Source: Limnoperna fortunei
Taxonomy: Eukaryota; Mollusca; Bivalvia; Mytilida; Modiolidae
Direction: 5' to 3'
Assembly (NCBI GenBank): GCA_944474755.1
Contig: OX104115.1
Location: forward strand, 50,275,648-50,339,647
Length of the DNA: 64,000 bases
Positions 27,217-64,000 of this stretch are shown here, piece by piece. How positions within the stretch are numbered: the first letter of the stretch is position 1; every line of letters starts with the position of its first letter. Below the pieces are notes generated by a model. The model was not told the origin of the DNA. It did not search any database and saw only the letters and a list, made by a program, of their open reading frames with translations. A program made the translations under genes and the position numbers.

Positions 27217-27285
27217 GTTAAAGAGAAATACTCGAGATTAACCATTGTGACTCAGTTAAAGAGAAATACTCGAGATTAACCATTG
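27217..27285. repeat. Perfect 31-bp direct repeat
   Basis: The stretch that starts GTTAAAGAGAAATACTCGAG at 27217-27247 is repeated without change at 27255-27285 (38-bp period). Probably a local tandem duplication. Confidence 0.85.
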
Positions 27286-27990
27286 ACAAAGGAAGGAAGG
27301 ATTGGAAGACAAAGAACTCGTCGATTTATTATACTCAGAACTTTGGGCAGCATAATAATTAAGAATGAATCGAAAATTGTTCACTATTCAAAATGTAAGT
27401 AAAAATGTCCTGGTATCAGACAAAAGAGAACATCACAATGTACTGAGGAGATAAGTAAACATTAACCATATTTTCCATATAGGAAACTAATAAAACTGTC
27501 TTACATTTCATACAAATTGTTTATTATCTGCATCTGTAATTATGCTGAGGTGTGAAATACATTGTCAAATAAAGCTTTAATTTTATAACCGGGCAATAGC
27601 TATGCTATCTACTACCTTACATATTTTTCAATATTTAAATAGTTTAGTCTACTGCGAGTGTAAAAAATTTAGCACAAGATTCTACAATGTTGAAAATAAT
27701 GCATGTGGTAGTGGAAAACTGGTTAAAGACAATTGCTACGCATGTACTTTGGTATGAAAACTCTGACGACTACTTGAACCACATGTCGTGAAGCTAGAAT
27801 TTAACATTAGCAGCAGCACTGTGCCAGTTTGGAAAATATGGAACCCTTATTTACACTTAAATTTATCATACTAATTATTCTTTTGAACTATGCATTTAAA
27901 TTTGAATGCTTTAAATTCTCATTTCTGACTTCTAATAATAGGACTGTTAACAAATAAAAAATGGGTCCATTAAATTAAGTAGGAGGTAGC
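27286..27990. other. No gene recognised
   Basis: AT-rich sequence with no supported feature. Confidence 0.4.
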
Positions 27991-27992
27991 TG

Positions 27993-28150
27993 TAGTGCTT
28001 AGTGAAAACCCCCCGACCTTTGACAGGTATCCTTGCCAAGTAAGTTTGGAGTCAAAGAACACCAAGCCTAATCTCAGACCTCCGTATTCAACAGTGATCA
28101 ATAGTACTGGTAGATGACTTCCATTACCACTCATCTACCGAGAATTTTGG
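27993..28150 (-). mobile_element. tRNA-derived SINE, copy B (decayed)
   Basis: Shows the same internal order as copy A: AAAACCCCCCGACCT, a TATCCTTGCCAAGTAAG block, a weak B-box region and an ACTTCCATTACCACTC block that corresponds to the A-box side on the minus strand. The tail end is missing and the copy is strongly diverged. Confidence 0.5.
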
Positions 28151-29376
28151 TTTTTAGCGGTGCATCTATAAAATTGTAGACAGGAAATATTTTTTGAAAA
28201 GAATTATGGTCTTCTGATCAATAGCATCAGTGTGTCTCAACCTAAACTTGCAAGTACCTGATGACATTTAAAATAAATTTAGGGTCAGTATGATGATTAA
28301 TGGTTGATTACGACAAACACCACTTATTAATGAATGTTGCTGTAGAAGCAAACGATCATTGAATTCTACAAAAATGTTCCAAATGTATCTAGATGCAAAC
28401 TGTAACATATAAAAACATAATAAGTTTGAAAGCTCCGAGTTGAAAACTGATCGAAGAGTTGGTTGCACAAATACGCGCTAATTTAAGTAGTTATGCAAAA
28501 AATTACAATCCTAAAATTACAACAGTGTTTCGAAGATATCCATAATTCATACATGCTCAATGTGTATTAAGTTAAGAGGCTCTGGGTTGAAAACTGAGTT
28601 ATTTACTCAAAATAGCTACCCTGGTTAAAATATATTGCGAAAATTGCTGTTTCTAGACATGAAAATTCACAAAATATATTTGTAAATGTATCCCTAATAG
28701 GAGGTGTATATGTCCAATATATAATAAAAATTCATCAAAGTTTAAAAATTGAAAACTGTTTAATATGTTCCCTAATTTCCCCATCAGCCCACCATTACAA
28801 GTTGTGATGATGGCAGCTCACACAGCATGTAGCCATACAATATTAATGCAATATAAAAACTTATTTTTTAAATCTTCTGAAGCTTTATTTACTAATAAGT
28901 TAGCAAATAACTTTTAATGATATTATGTTATGTACAATGGTTTCAAAGAGGAATTTCTACAATTAAAGAGATCGTAAGTAACTTGACATAAATAAAATAC
29001 TGTGCTCAGTTTTGTATCTCTTGGTAACACCAGACTCTAGACATACAGTATCAGTCACTTGGTTTAAGATGTCCATACAAAACCTGTTCTTGCTAGCAAA
29101 TTTAAATGTTCATTGGCAAGAAATGAATAGAATACACATATACTTTATGAATCATTAAATCTAATCCAATAAGAAATAATTTATCATCTGAGTGGACATG
29201 TTTTAAGACAAAATAGCATAAATAGAGGAAACTTTGTAAAGAACCTCACTACTTGGTCACACTGCCTTATGTCCCACTGAAGTGTTATATTTTGGCTCAG
29301 CCCTATAGAATTTTGCCAGTGAAGTGATCTCACAATTTTGTTACTGTTAATCGAGTTTCATAAAGTTTATAATAAA
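28151..29376. other. No gene recognised
   Basis: AT-rich sequence; the 66-codon minus frame at 28268-28468 has no recognisable feature. Confidence 0.4.
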
Positions 29377-31290
29377 AACCAGAGGCTCCCAGGAGCCTGT
29401 AATCGCTCACTTGGAACCCAAATGACTTCGACTATATTTAAATTTGTACAATTTACAGTTTCAGTCTATTTGTTATAGCTTGCAAAAACTTTACATTTCT
29501 TCAAAAATTTTGGTTAAGTACAATAACTTTTATAAGGTGTCATCAGACAATTTCTGAAAATTAAATGATTTGTAGGCCTTGTCCTTTAGGGTAATTTAGA
29601 AATTTACAGTTTTATTCTAGGTGTGTTATTGACTAATTTATAACACAAAACTGATTATTTCTCCAAATTAGTAATTAAAGGGCAATAATTCCTAATGTTC
29701 TATTTTTTGTAACAGTGGCCATCTTTGTCCGTTGATCAACACCCTGGGTACAAATTTGAAACTAGAAACCCTAAGGATGATTGTGGTCAAGTTTGAAAAA
29801 AAATGCCCAGTGGTTTCAGGAGATTTTTTAACTAGAGGTTCCCAGGAGCCTGTATCGCTCACCTGAACCTGAAACCAAGCAACTCTTTTTTATCCAGCTT
29901 TTCTTTCCTGTCAGGAATTTTCTAACACTTCTGCAAAAATCATTAATTTTGATCTTTAAAGAGAAATAACTCCTATAAGGAGGAGCTTTTTGGGCTTAGG
30001 AAGGAGGTTCACTTCAAATTTGCTGTTATACTTTTTTAACTCTCAGCCAAAAACTATTTTGACCTCCACCCCTAACCCCCCCCCCCCACCCCTTTTCTTT
30101 TTTAAGCCACGGTAGCCATTTTGGTAGTCAGCTGTCCTGATTTGCACATTTAAGTAGAGGACATCCTGAAGATAATGTGTGCAATGTTCCCAAGCAGTCG
30201 TTCCATTGGTTTAAGCGGAGAAGATTAAAATGAATTTAAAAAATGTTCAAGGAGAATAACTGATAAACGGTTCATCAGACAATCTTGACCCTAAAGTCAT
30301 TTTTGTAGCTCTCTACAGTTGAACAATTAAGCATTGCTAACTTTTCCTCTGGTTCTAATAATTTTCACGATTTTGAGGCAAAATGGCAAAAATGATCAAT
30401 TTCGACAATTAAAGGGCAATAACTCCTACAAGGAGTCATCATACAACTTCGACTCAATGGAGTGTTTCGTAGAGCTTTTGATGCTTAAGAAGGAAGGTCC
30501 CCTTGGTTTTCCAGTATCTGTTATACTTTTTGAATTTTTGAACTACATGCCAAAAACAATTTTTTACCCCCCCCCCATTTTCAACCATGGTGGCAATGTT
30601 GGTTAATCTGTGGCCATTGTTTGTGCAAAATTGGTAGAGGACATTTGATGGATGATGTTTACAAAGTTGCAAAGCAGTCCTTTCAGTGGTTTCAGAGGAG
30701 AGGATTTAAAAAAAATCAATTAAAATTAATTGAAAAAACCAGTTCAAGGTGAATAACTAAAGTTCATCAATCTTGACCATAAGGCCATTTTTGTAGCTCT
30801 CATAAAGAAGAACAATTAAGAAATGGTCACTTTTTATCTAGTTTTAATATTTTTCAAGAGTTTGATGCAAAAATAGCCAAAATCATCAATTTCGACAATT
30901 AAAGGGCAATAACTCCTACAAGGAGTCATAATACAACTTCGACCCAATGGAATGTCTCTTCTGTTTTCTTGTATCTAATATACTTTTTGAACTGTAAGGC
31001 AAAAACAATTTTTTGACTCCCTTGTTCTATTTTTAGACAAGGTGGCCATGTTGGTTGGTCTGAGGTCGTGATTTGTGCAAACTTGGCAGAGGACATTTTA
31101 ATGATGATGTGTACAAAGTTTCAAAGCAATGCTTTCAGTGGTTTAGGAGAAGAAGAGTTTTAAAGAAAAGTTAACAACGACAATGATGGACCCTTCAGGT
31201 CAGGTGAGGTAAAAAGTTTACCACGGACGCAGATGCCAAGTGGTGACAATAGCTAACATAGACCTTCGGTCCAGGTGAGCTAAAAAGCTA
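29377..31290. repeat. Dispersed repeat with tandem internal units of about 490 bp
   Basis: Two starts with GCTCCCAGGAGCCTG-type palindromic openings (29383 and about 29835) are followed by ATCGCTCACCTG. The phrase TTCGACAATTAAAGGGCAAT recurs at 30401 and 30891, followed by ACTCCTACAAGGAGTCAT. The right end has GGTCCAGGTGAGCTAAAAA near 31270, and a partial GTCAGGTGAGGTAAAAA near 31199. CTCACCTG at the left and CAGGTGAG at the right form a short inverted pair. This matches a gene-free repeat type common in bivalves (from memory). The 90- and 72-codon frames at 30334-30672 lie within it and are not genes. Confidence 0.6.
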
Positions 31291-31582
31291 CAATACAAAG
31301 GTTAACCTGTGGTGGGATAGAAAATCTTTATGTCATCAAGTTTCATTGGTGGAACATAAACATTTTACATATCTGAAAAAGGAGTACTGCATACTGCAGC
31401 CTCGTTTAATGTCACAGTAGGAAAAAAATTAGAAAAAAGACCTACTATACAGCAATCCTTCAAAGTCACAATTGATTAGGGGCTTGATGTTTCAGATGAC
31501 ATTGATTTCAGCCAATCTGAAACAAGGATTGCCCATGGAGGCCATGTTATTTGTCAAAACATAATGAATGAGGATTATTTGT

Positions 31583-31807
31583 TTGTTTGAATCTTGGTTA
31601 ACTCCGCTTTCAGCTACATTGTACATCATGGAATCCAGTTTTAATTGGGAGAGATAGCCTGAGTACCAGGAGAAAACCCCAGACTGGAAAACTAGGAGTC
31701 CAGCACACTATGTCCACAGTAAGAATCAAACTCGCAATCCCATTGTTAACACACCATGTTATCAATTAGTAGATGAACTACCTTCACCGCTCTGCCACAG
31801 AGGACCC
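31583..31807 (-). mobile_element. tRNA-derived SINE, copy C, full-length with target duplication
   Basis: Runs on the minus strand from GGGTCCTCTGTGGCAGAGCG (A-box-like head) through GCGAGTTTGATTC (B-box-like), CTCCTGGTACTCAGGC and a tail ending AAACAAAC. It is bounded by a perfect 12-bp direct repeat, AGGATTATTTGT, at 31571-31582 and 31808-31819, so both ends are defined. It is the best copy here for defining the family length (about 225 bp). Confidence 0.8.
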
Positions 31808-31819
31808 AGGATTATTTGT

Positions 31820-34490
31820 GAAGGACCCCACTAATCAGAAACAAGGATATACCATGATAGCCATGTTTTAAGCCTGCATGATCACCACTTGAAGAATCTC
31901 TAGAAGACTTCACATACAGCATTTGTACCTAGTTTTAAAACATTTATACCTTATTCACAGTAGAAAAGTTTTTTAATTTATGCCATTCCGATAAAAGATT
32001 GGCCTGTGTTGGCCTTGATTTGGGAATCAACTGAGATAAAATGAAGAATATATGTAAAGAAAAGGTTTGAGGTTATGGACTGACAGACAGAATATGCAAA
32101 GTGATTAGTAATATGTCATCCTGACTTTCAATCAAGTGAGATTAAAAAAAGTTTCTAAAAATATTGTGAAATACTTATTGCATAAAAGAAATCATGTTTT
32201 GTGGATTTCATTAGACATCCATTTCACAAATTAAGAACCCAAATTAACAATACAGTTTGTGACTACTTCAACAGTATGAAATAAGTTCTTAATGTTAAAA
32301 ACATGTACTTGCTAAGTAATTTTGGGCTATGTTTTTATCTTATATTCTTAGAGTAGAGCCTTATAAATCAAACTTATCACTGATTTATTTGTTCAGTTTT
32401 CACTTTCATGTTTAATCTGGTTAACACACATTGTGGTAACATTGATTAATAATTATTGATGTCAAAGAAAATTACCTGACATATAATTTGAAAGGGTTTT
32501 TATTTATATTTGATAACACCATCGAAACTAATTTCCCAGTTAAAGGAAGTGAAATTGACATTCTCTTTCTTTCTTAAACATTAAAATTTACAAATGTTTT
32601 TTTCACAAACAACAAACACCAGTCCTGCATTAAAAATATGTTTGTTTGCCCTGTTCCGATAAACTTCCAGGAAAAATATTTCGGCTAGTAGACTTGAACA
32701 TTGAGGTCTGCAGTTCTCTGTAATGAATGGTATGGGAAGAGGGGAACCCCCTCACAGATGTCAGAAAGGATACAAGTATTTTGGGCAGATATGAGACTTT
32801 TTGAACTACATTATATGAGTATGATATTTCATAATTAAACACCTATAGACAGCAATCTACGATATTGAATCTGACTAAAAGTATTTTATATTTTTTGTTC
32901 TCTGTATTATTAACAATTTTTTTGTTGTTGTTAAAGTGGAGTGTGATTTCATTCATCGCAACCCCTTTCAGATGGCCATGATTCAATATCCTGATGAGGA
33001 ACATACATGATTCATGTACATGATAACACGAAAAAAATGCCCAGGTTTTCTGTATAAATTATCATATTAACACTTCATGTGAACATGAAAAATGGTGAAA
33101 CTAATTGACCTTGATGTAAAATTAAATCGAAAATCTAATTACCATACCCCAACATTTCAGATAATGATTGAAAAATAATTCAAAATTAGAAGCAATACAA
33201 TTTGTGTTTGGCTGATTTTATAGGGTTGCTCAGAAAACAGCATTCAAACAATATTTTAATTTAAGCCCTATGTAAAACTTTCATAAAGAAAATACTGTAA
33301 TTTGTAAGTGTTTGCTAAACAATTTTAGAAAGTGAGCAGTTATTTACTAAATTTTCTGCAAACAAATGATTATATTCTCATGAACTTGTTACAGAGAAAA
33401 TTGTACCTTATACATATATATAACACATAGCATACTCAAGTGCTACAATTATCATATAAAGAGAAATGATTAACAAAGGAGAAGAGAATATTACATTTTG
33501 GTAATTATTTTAATAAATTTACATAGTACACTTCATTTAACTATTCAGTTATGATATCTATGTACATAAGTAGAACAAAAACTTATTCGTTTACATGATC
33601 CCAATAAAATTGTTTTTATGAGTACACAGTATATATTTGGTCATGTGCTGTATAGTCGACAAGACAACATTAAATTGCCAAATGGAAAGACCATTAATGT
33701 GATATACTGTATAAACATAATAAAACAAAAATTTATAAAAAATAATATTTTTATTGATGTTGTGAATACTGAAGTACAAAAAAGAGAGGTAAAAACTTTT
33801 TTATAACACCTTGCATTTCAAACAATTAATTTTAAATGTATGTACAGAGAAAAACAAAACAAGCCTTTAGGAAAAGACCATAAAATAATTAAATATCACT
33901 CATGAAATATTATTTCAAAGTTTTAGTTTATGTTCCAAAACCATGCATCTGTAAGCCACAAACAATGGTCAAAATGTTCAATATTACACATTATAACTGC
34001 TTCAAATTTTAAAAGAATACAAATAATATAGAAATTCACATGTTACAGTCAGTTCGTCTTTAAAAGCATTTATTTCTACATTTCCATAAAAGAATCACTT
34101 ATTTGTACAGTGTATATACCTTGTCTGTTACTTGAAAAGTGTAATAAAGCAAGCAAACAAAATATTGCTGCATAAAGAATCATCTTTATTCTAATATGTC
34201 TTAAATACATGGTTAAACCAAGTCAAGTACAGAACAGGAACACAAGCATTAATTTTTCTATAAGGATGTATATGTAATACATTATCCAACAAGATTTGTT
34301 CATATATTCATTTTATAGTGCTTTCAGTCTAAACTTGAATTATGGTTTGGTAACTAAACTCTGACAATAGTGATAATTCACAGAATCACTATCAATAACA
34401 TTTAATCCACAAATCATACAATGTCAGCATAACCTTTATAACCAATCATAGTTCTATCACTCATTTCTAAGTCAACATAATACTATAACC
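31820..34490. other. No gene recognised
   Basis: AT-rich region downstream of UBE2K. Short frames at 32630-32842 and 33591-33806 are not convincing. Part could belong to a long UBE2K 3' UTR; without transcripts I cannot say. Confidence 0.35.
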
Positions 34491-34680
34491 TAAGGGACCA
34501 TCCATGATCTTACTTGGTGGGTCCTGGGATTTAAAGCTTAGGGACCATCATGATCTTACTTGGTGGGTCCTGGGATTTAAAGCTTAGGGACCATCCATGA
34601 TCTTACTTGGTGGGTCCTGGGATTTAAAGCATAGGAACCATCCATTATCTTATTAGGTGGGCCTAATTGTTTCCTTTCAA
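34491..34680. repeat. Tandem repeat of about 48 bp, 3-4 copies
   Basis: The phrase GGGACCATCCATGATCTTAC then TTGGTGGGTCCTGGGATTTA recurs three to four times in a row; one copy lost two bases (ACCATCATG) and the last is diverged. A minor minisatellite near the 3' side of UBE2K. Confidence 0.85.
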
Positions 34681-35423
34681 CTTTGTATTGGTTTTAGCTA
34701 TATTTTTGTTTCAGTATGGAGACAATTTTTGTTTTAAATCCCGGGCCCCGCATATAACAAAATGTTTGGTCCCTTTAGTAGTCAATGTTTTACACAACAG
34801 TTACTCCTGTCAAATATTGAATATCTGACTTTGTTATACTCTACGTTAGATAACATACCTATGAAACGGAAACAGATCACACTATATCAGAAAACATACA
34901 TGAGGTGATGTTATGGAGGGTAGGACCAAATACCTCTTAGTAAGGCTTGTCATTCATTCCACTAACACTAAGGAAATACAATTGTTTTTTAACATGTTAA
35001 ATTAGAAACAAATTTTAATACTAATCAAATTTGCATAGGGCAAAAGCCATTCAGAATACAGCAAACCAACAATTTTAAAAATTAACAGCTTTAGGATCAA
35101 TTCCATATTATTACTCATATGTCATTGTCAAGCAATCCATGACAGTACTATAGCACTTACTATTCTGAGGATGACAGATCTTTTTCTCAAGCTAGAGCTA
35201 GGCACAACAACCTTTGCCTTTTTGTTGTTTGCATTTCATAGTGGCACAAGTATACTATGTATATGTTGTAATTATATAATTGAAAAGAAAAGTTTTATAA
35301 ATGCAAAAATGCAAGATGTAAATATATTTCTTTTATATTTTACTTGTGACCATGTGCAGAATCATTCATATTATAAAGTGAAAATAAAAAACTAAAAATA
35401 AATATATCTTTAATAACAATGTG

Positions 35424-35429
35424 TTTATT
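35424..35429 (-). terminator. Candidate polyadenylation signal of UBE2K
   Basis: AATAAA on the minus strand about 370 bp after the UBE2K stop codon. Several other AATAAA-like hexamers occur in this AT-rich tract, so the choice is uncertain. Confidence 0.25.
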
Positions 35430-35797
35430 CTGCTTTTTAATTATTAAAACTTGTGAACTATATATTAAACAGGTATTCTGTATTATTAACCAAAATAAAT
35501 CGAGGAAATCAGTGCAAAAACTAAACAAACAAACAATTCATATTAACAGCTAAACTATGATTGCTGTCTTTGATAATGGACCATGTCCACCATTTTACAA
35601 GCTATATTCTACTGTCCATTATCTGTACGCTGTTTACAATGTCTGTCCTAATGATGACCTTTTTTATAATCAATACAAAGATCAGCCTTTTTAAAGAACT
35701 TTTATCCTACCCTCCTCCTTAACGATATCACAAATATGTCTCATTAACATAAATAACAATGGACGCAGATTAATTAAATGTCTATAAAACATGTATA

Positions 35798-51383
<15,586 letters not shown>

Positions 51384-51819
51384 CTTACTGTGTTTCTAAC
51401 ATAAAAATGAGACACGGGACCTATGTATGATATATAAGTAACAGTTTTGTGTATTCAACTCCTTTGCTTGGTGTTCTCTGTATTCCGGAAGTAATGTAAA
51501 AGTAAGTTGCGCATCAAATTATAAATGCATTATTTCTTCAAAATAAACAAAACGACTTTATAAATAAATAAAGTGTTTTCATAAATAACACTCGGAGTGG
51601 TTATAAGTCAGGATTTTTATGCAATAAGCAATATTTTAACGACTGGCGAAAGGTCATTTAAGTTCAAATTTACATCGTCGGGTATGCGTTTGACATTAAG
51701 GATAAGTTACAGCAAGCTCTCATGTAACACCGTGTCAACAGATTGAGGCCAAACGTGGTTTGATGTTGGGATTGAGCCAGCAAATCTCTCAGAGCAAGAA
51801 TTTAGAAGAATCTCACAGA
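51384..51819. promoter_or_regulatory. Candidate bidirectional promoter, UBE2K and PRPS
   Basis: The start codons of two divergent genes are 436 bp apart. CCGGAAGT at 51485-51492 is a match to the ETS/GABP site often found in two-way housekeeping promoters. AAGATGGCC over the UBE2K start resembles a YY1 site. No TATA box is evident for either gene. The positions of both transcription starts are unknown. Confidence 0.6.
51722..51727 (+). promoter_or_regulatory. Minimal start-stop uORF candidate (ATGTAA)
   Basis: ATG directly followed by TAA, 98 bp before the chosen PRPS start. If transcription begins upstream of it, it could stall or recycle ribosomes. It may equally be chance. Confidence 0.3.
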
Positions 51820-63791
<11,972 letters not shown>

Positions 63792-64000
63792 GTAAGAACA
63801 TCCATTTCTTTCATAATTAGTTTATAAAACACAACATTTTTTGGCTTTTTAGCAGTCTGTTATAAATATACCTGAATTAATATAAATAGTACAAGAAGAA
63901 GCTTATAACACACTGTAGTAAAAGAATAAATGTAATAAACTTGTTCAGCCCTCATTGAGTTAAAATTCAGACACAAATATTTCTCTTGCATTGGTAAAGT

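Noticed and set aside
30334..30672. 90- and 72-codon frames
   Set aside because: They lie within the dispersed repeat at 29377-31290 and are not conserved between its tandem units.

Overview
This is an AT-rich, intron-bearing animal genomic window, most likely from a bivalve mollusc and possibly a mytilid mussel. I judge this from the repeat families, which resemble those I know from bivalve genomes: a tRNA-headed SINE with a GCTGAAAGTGGC tail, many foldback elements, and long minisatellites. The long introns and animal-type proteins agree. The species cannot be fixed from sequence alone. No operons, CRISPR arrays or RNA genes are visible.

Two protein-coding genes are present, arranged head to head. 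On the minus strand, 51383 down to 35798, is a complete six-exon gene for ubiquitin-conjugating enzyme E2 K (UBE2K, class II E2 with a C-terminal UBA domain, 198 residues). On the plus strand, from 51820 to the window end, are the first five coding exons of ribose-phosphate pyrophosphokinase (PRPS), which makes PRPP for nucleotide synthesis; the last exons lie outside the window. Their start codons are 436 bp apart, so the two genes probably share a bidirectional promoter. All exon phases were checked by hand and join without a frameshift. Residues match human numbering at the key sites (UBE2K Cys92; PRPS His130, Asp171, Lys194, Arg196).

The first 26.4 kb hold no recognisable gene and are dominated by three unrelated minisatellite arrays: a 22-bp unit (about 1.11-7.74 kb), a mixed 34-bp/20-bp unit (17.03-23.05 kb) and a 44-bp unit with a built-in hairpin (about 23.8-26.4 kb). 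Each array carries a higher-order duplication, with offsets of 2366, 1802 and 1016 bp. Foldback palindromes precede the first array. Between the arrays are a SINE, foldback elements, dispersed repeats and a decayed LINE reverse-transcriptase fragment. From 26.4 to 35.8 kb are more dispersed repeats and the probable 3' UTR of UBE2K.

The introns hold well-delimited insertions. UBE2K intron 2 has a 5'-truncated LINE bounded by a 13-bp target duplication. UBE2K intron 1 has a truncated SINE whose empty site survives in a nearby paralogous segment. The same intron has a 1.8-kb element with about 90-bp terminal inverted repeats and an 8-bp target duplication, carrying a PHD-finger ORF and a Ty3-type Pol fragment. 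PRPS intron 1 has a TA-flanked, pogo/Tigger-like element inserted in a local tandem array whose other units show the empty site. Several near-perfect foldback elements lie in both genes. The two genes are unrelated housekeeping functions (ubiquitin transfer and PRPP synthesis); any coordination would come from the shared promoter.
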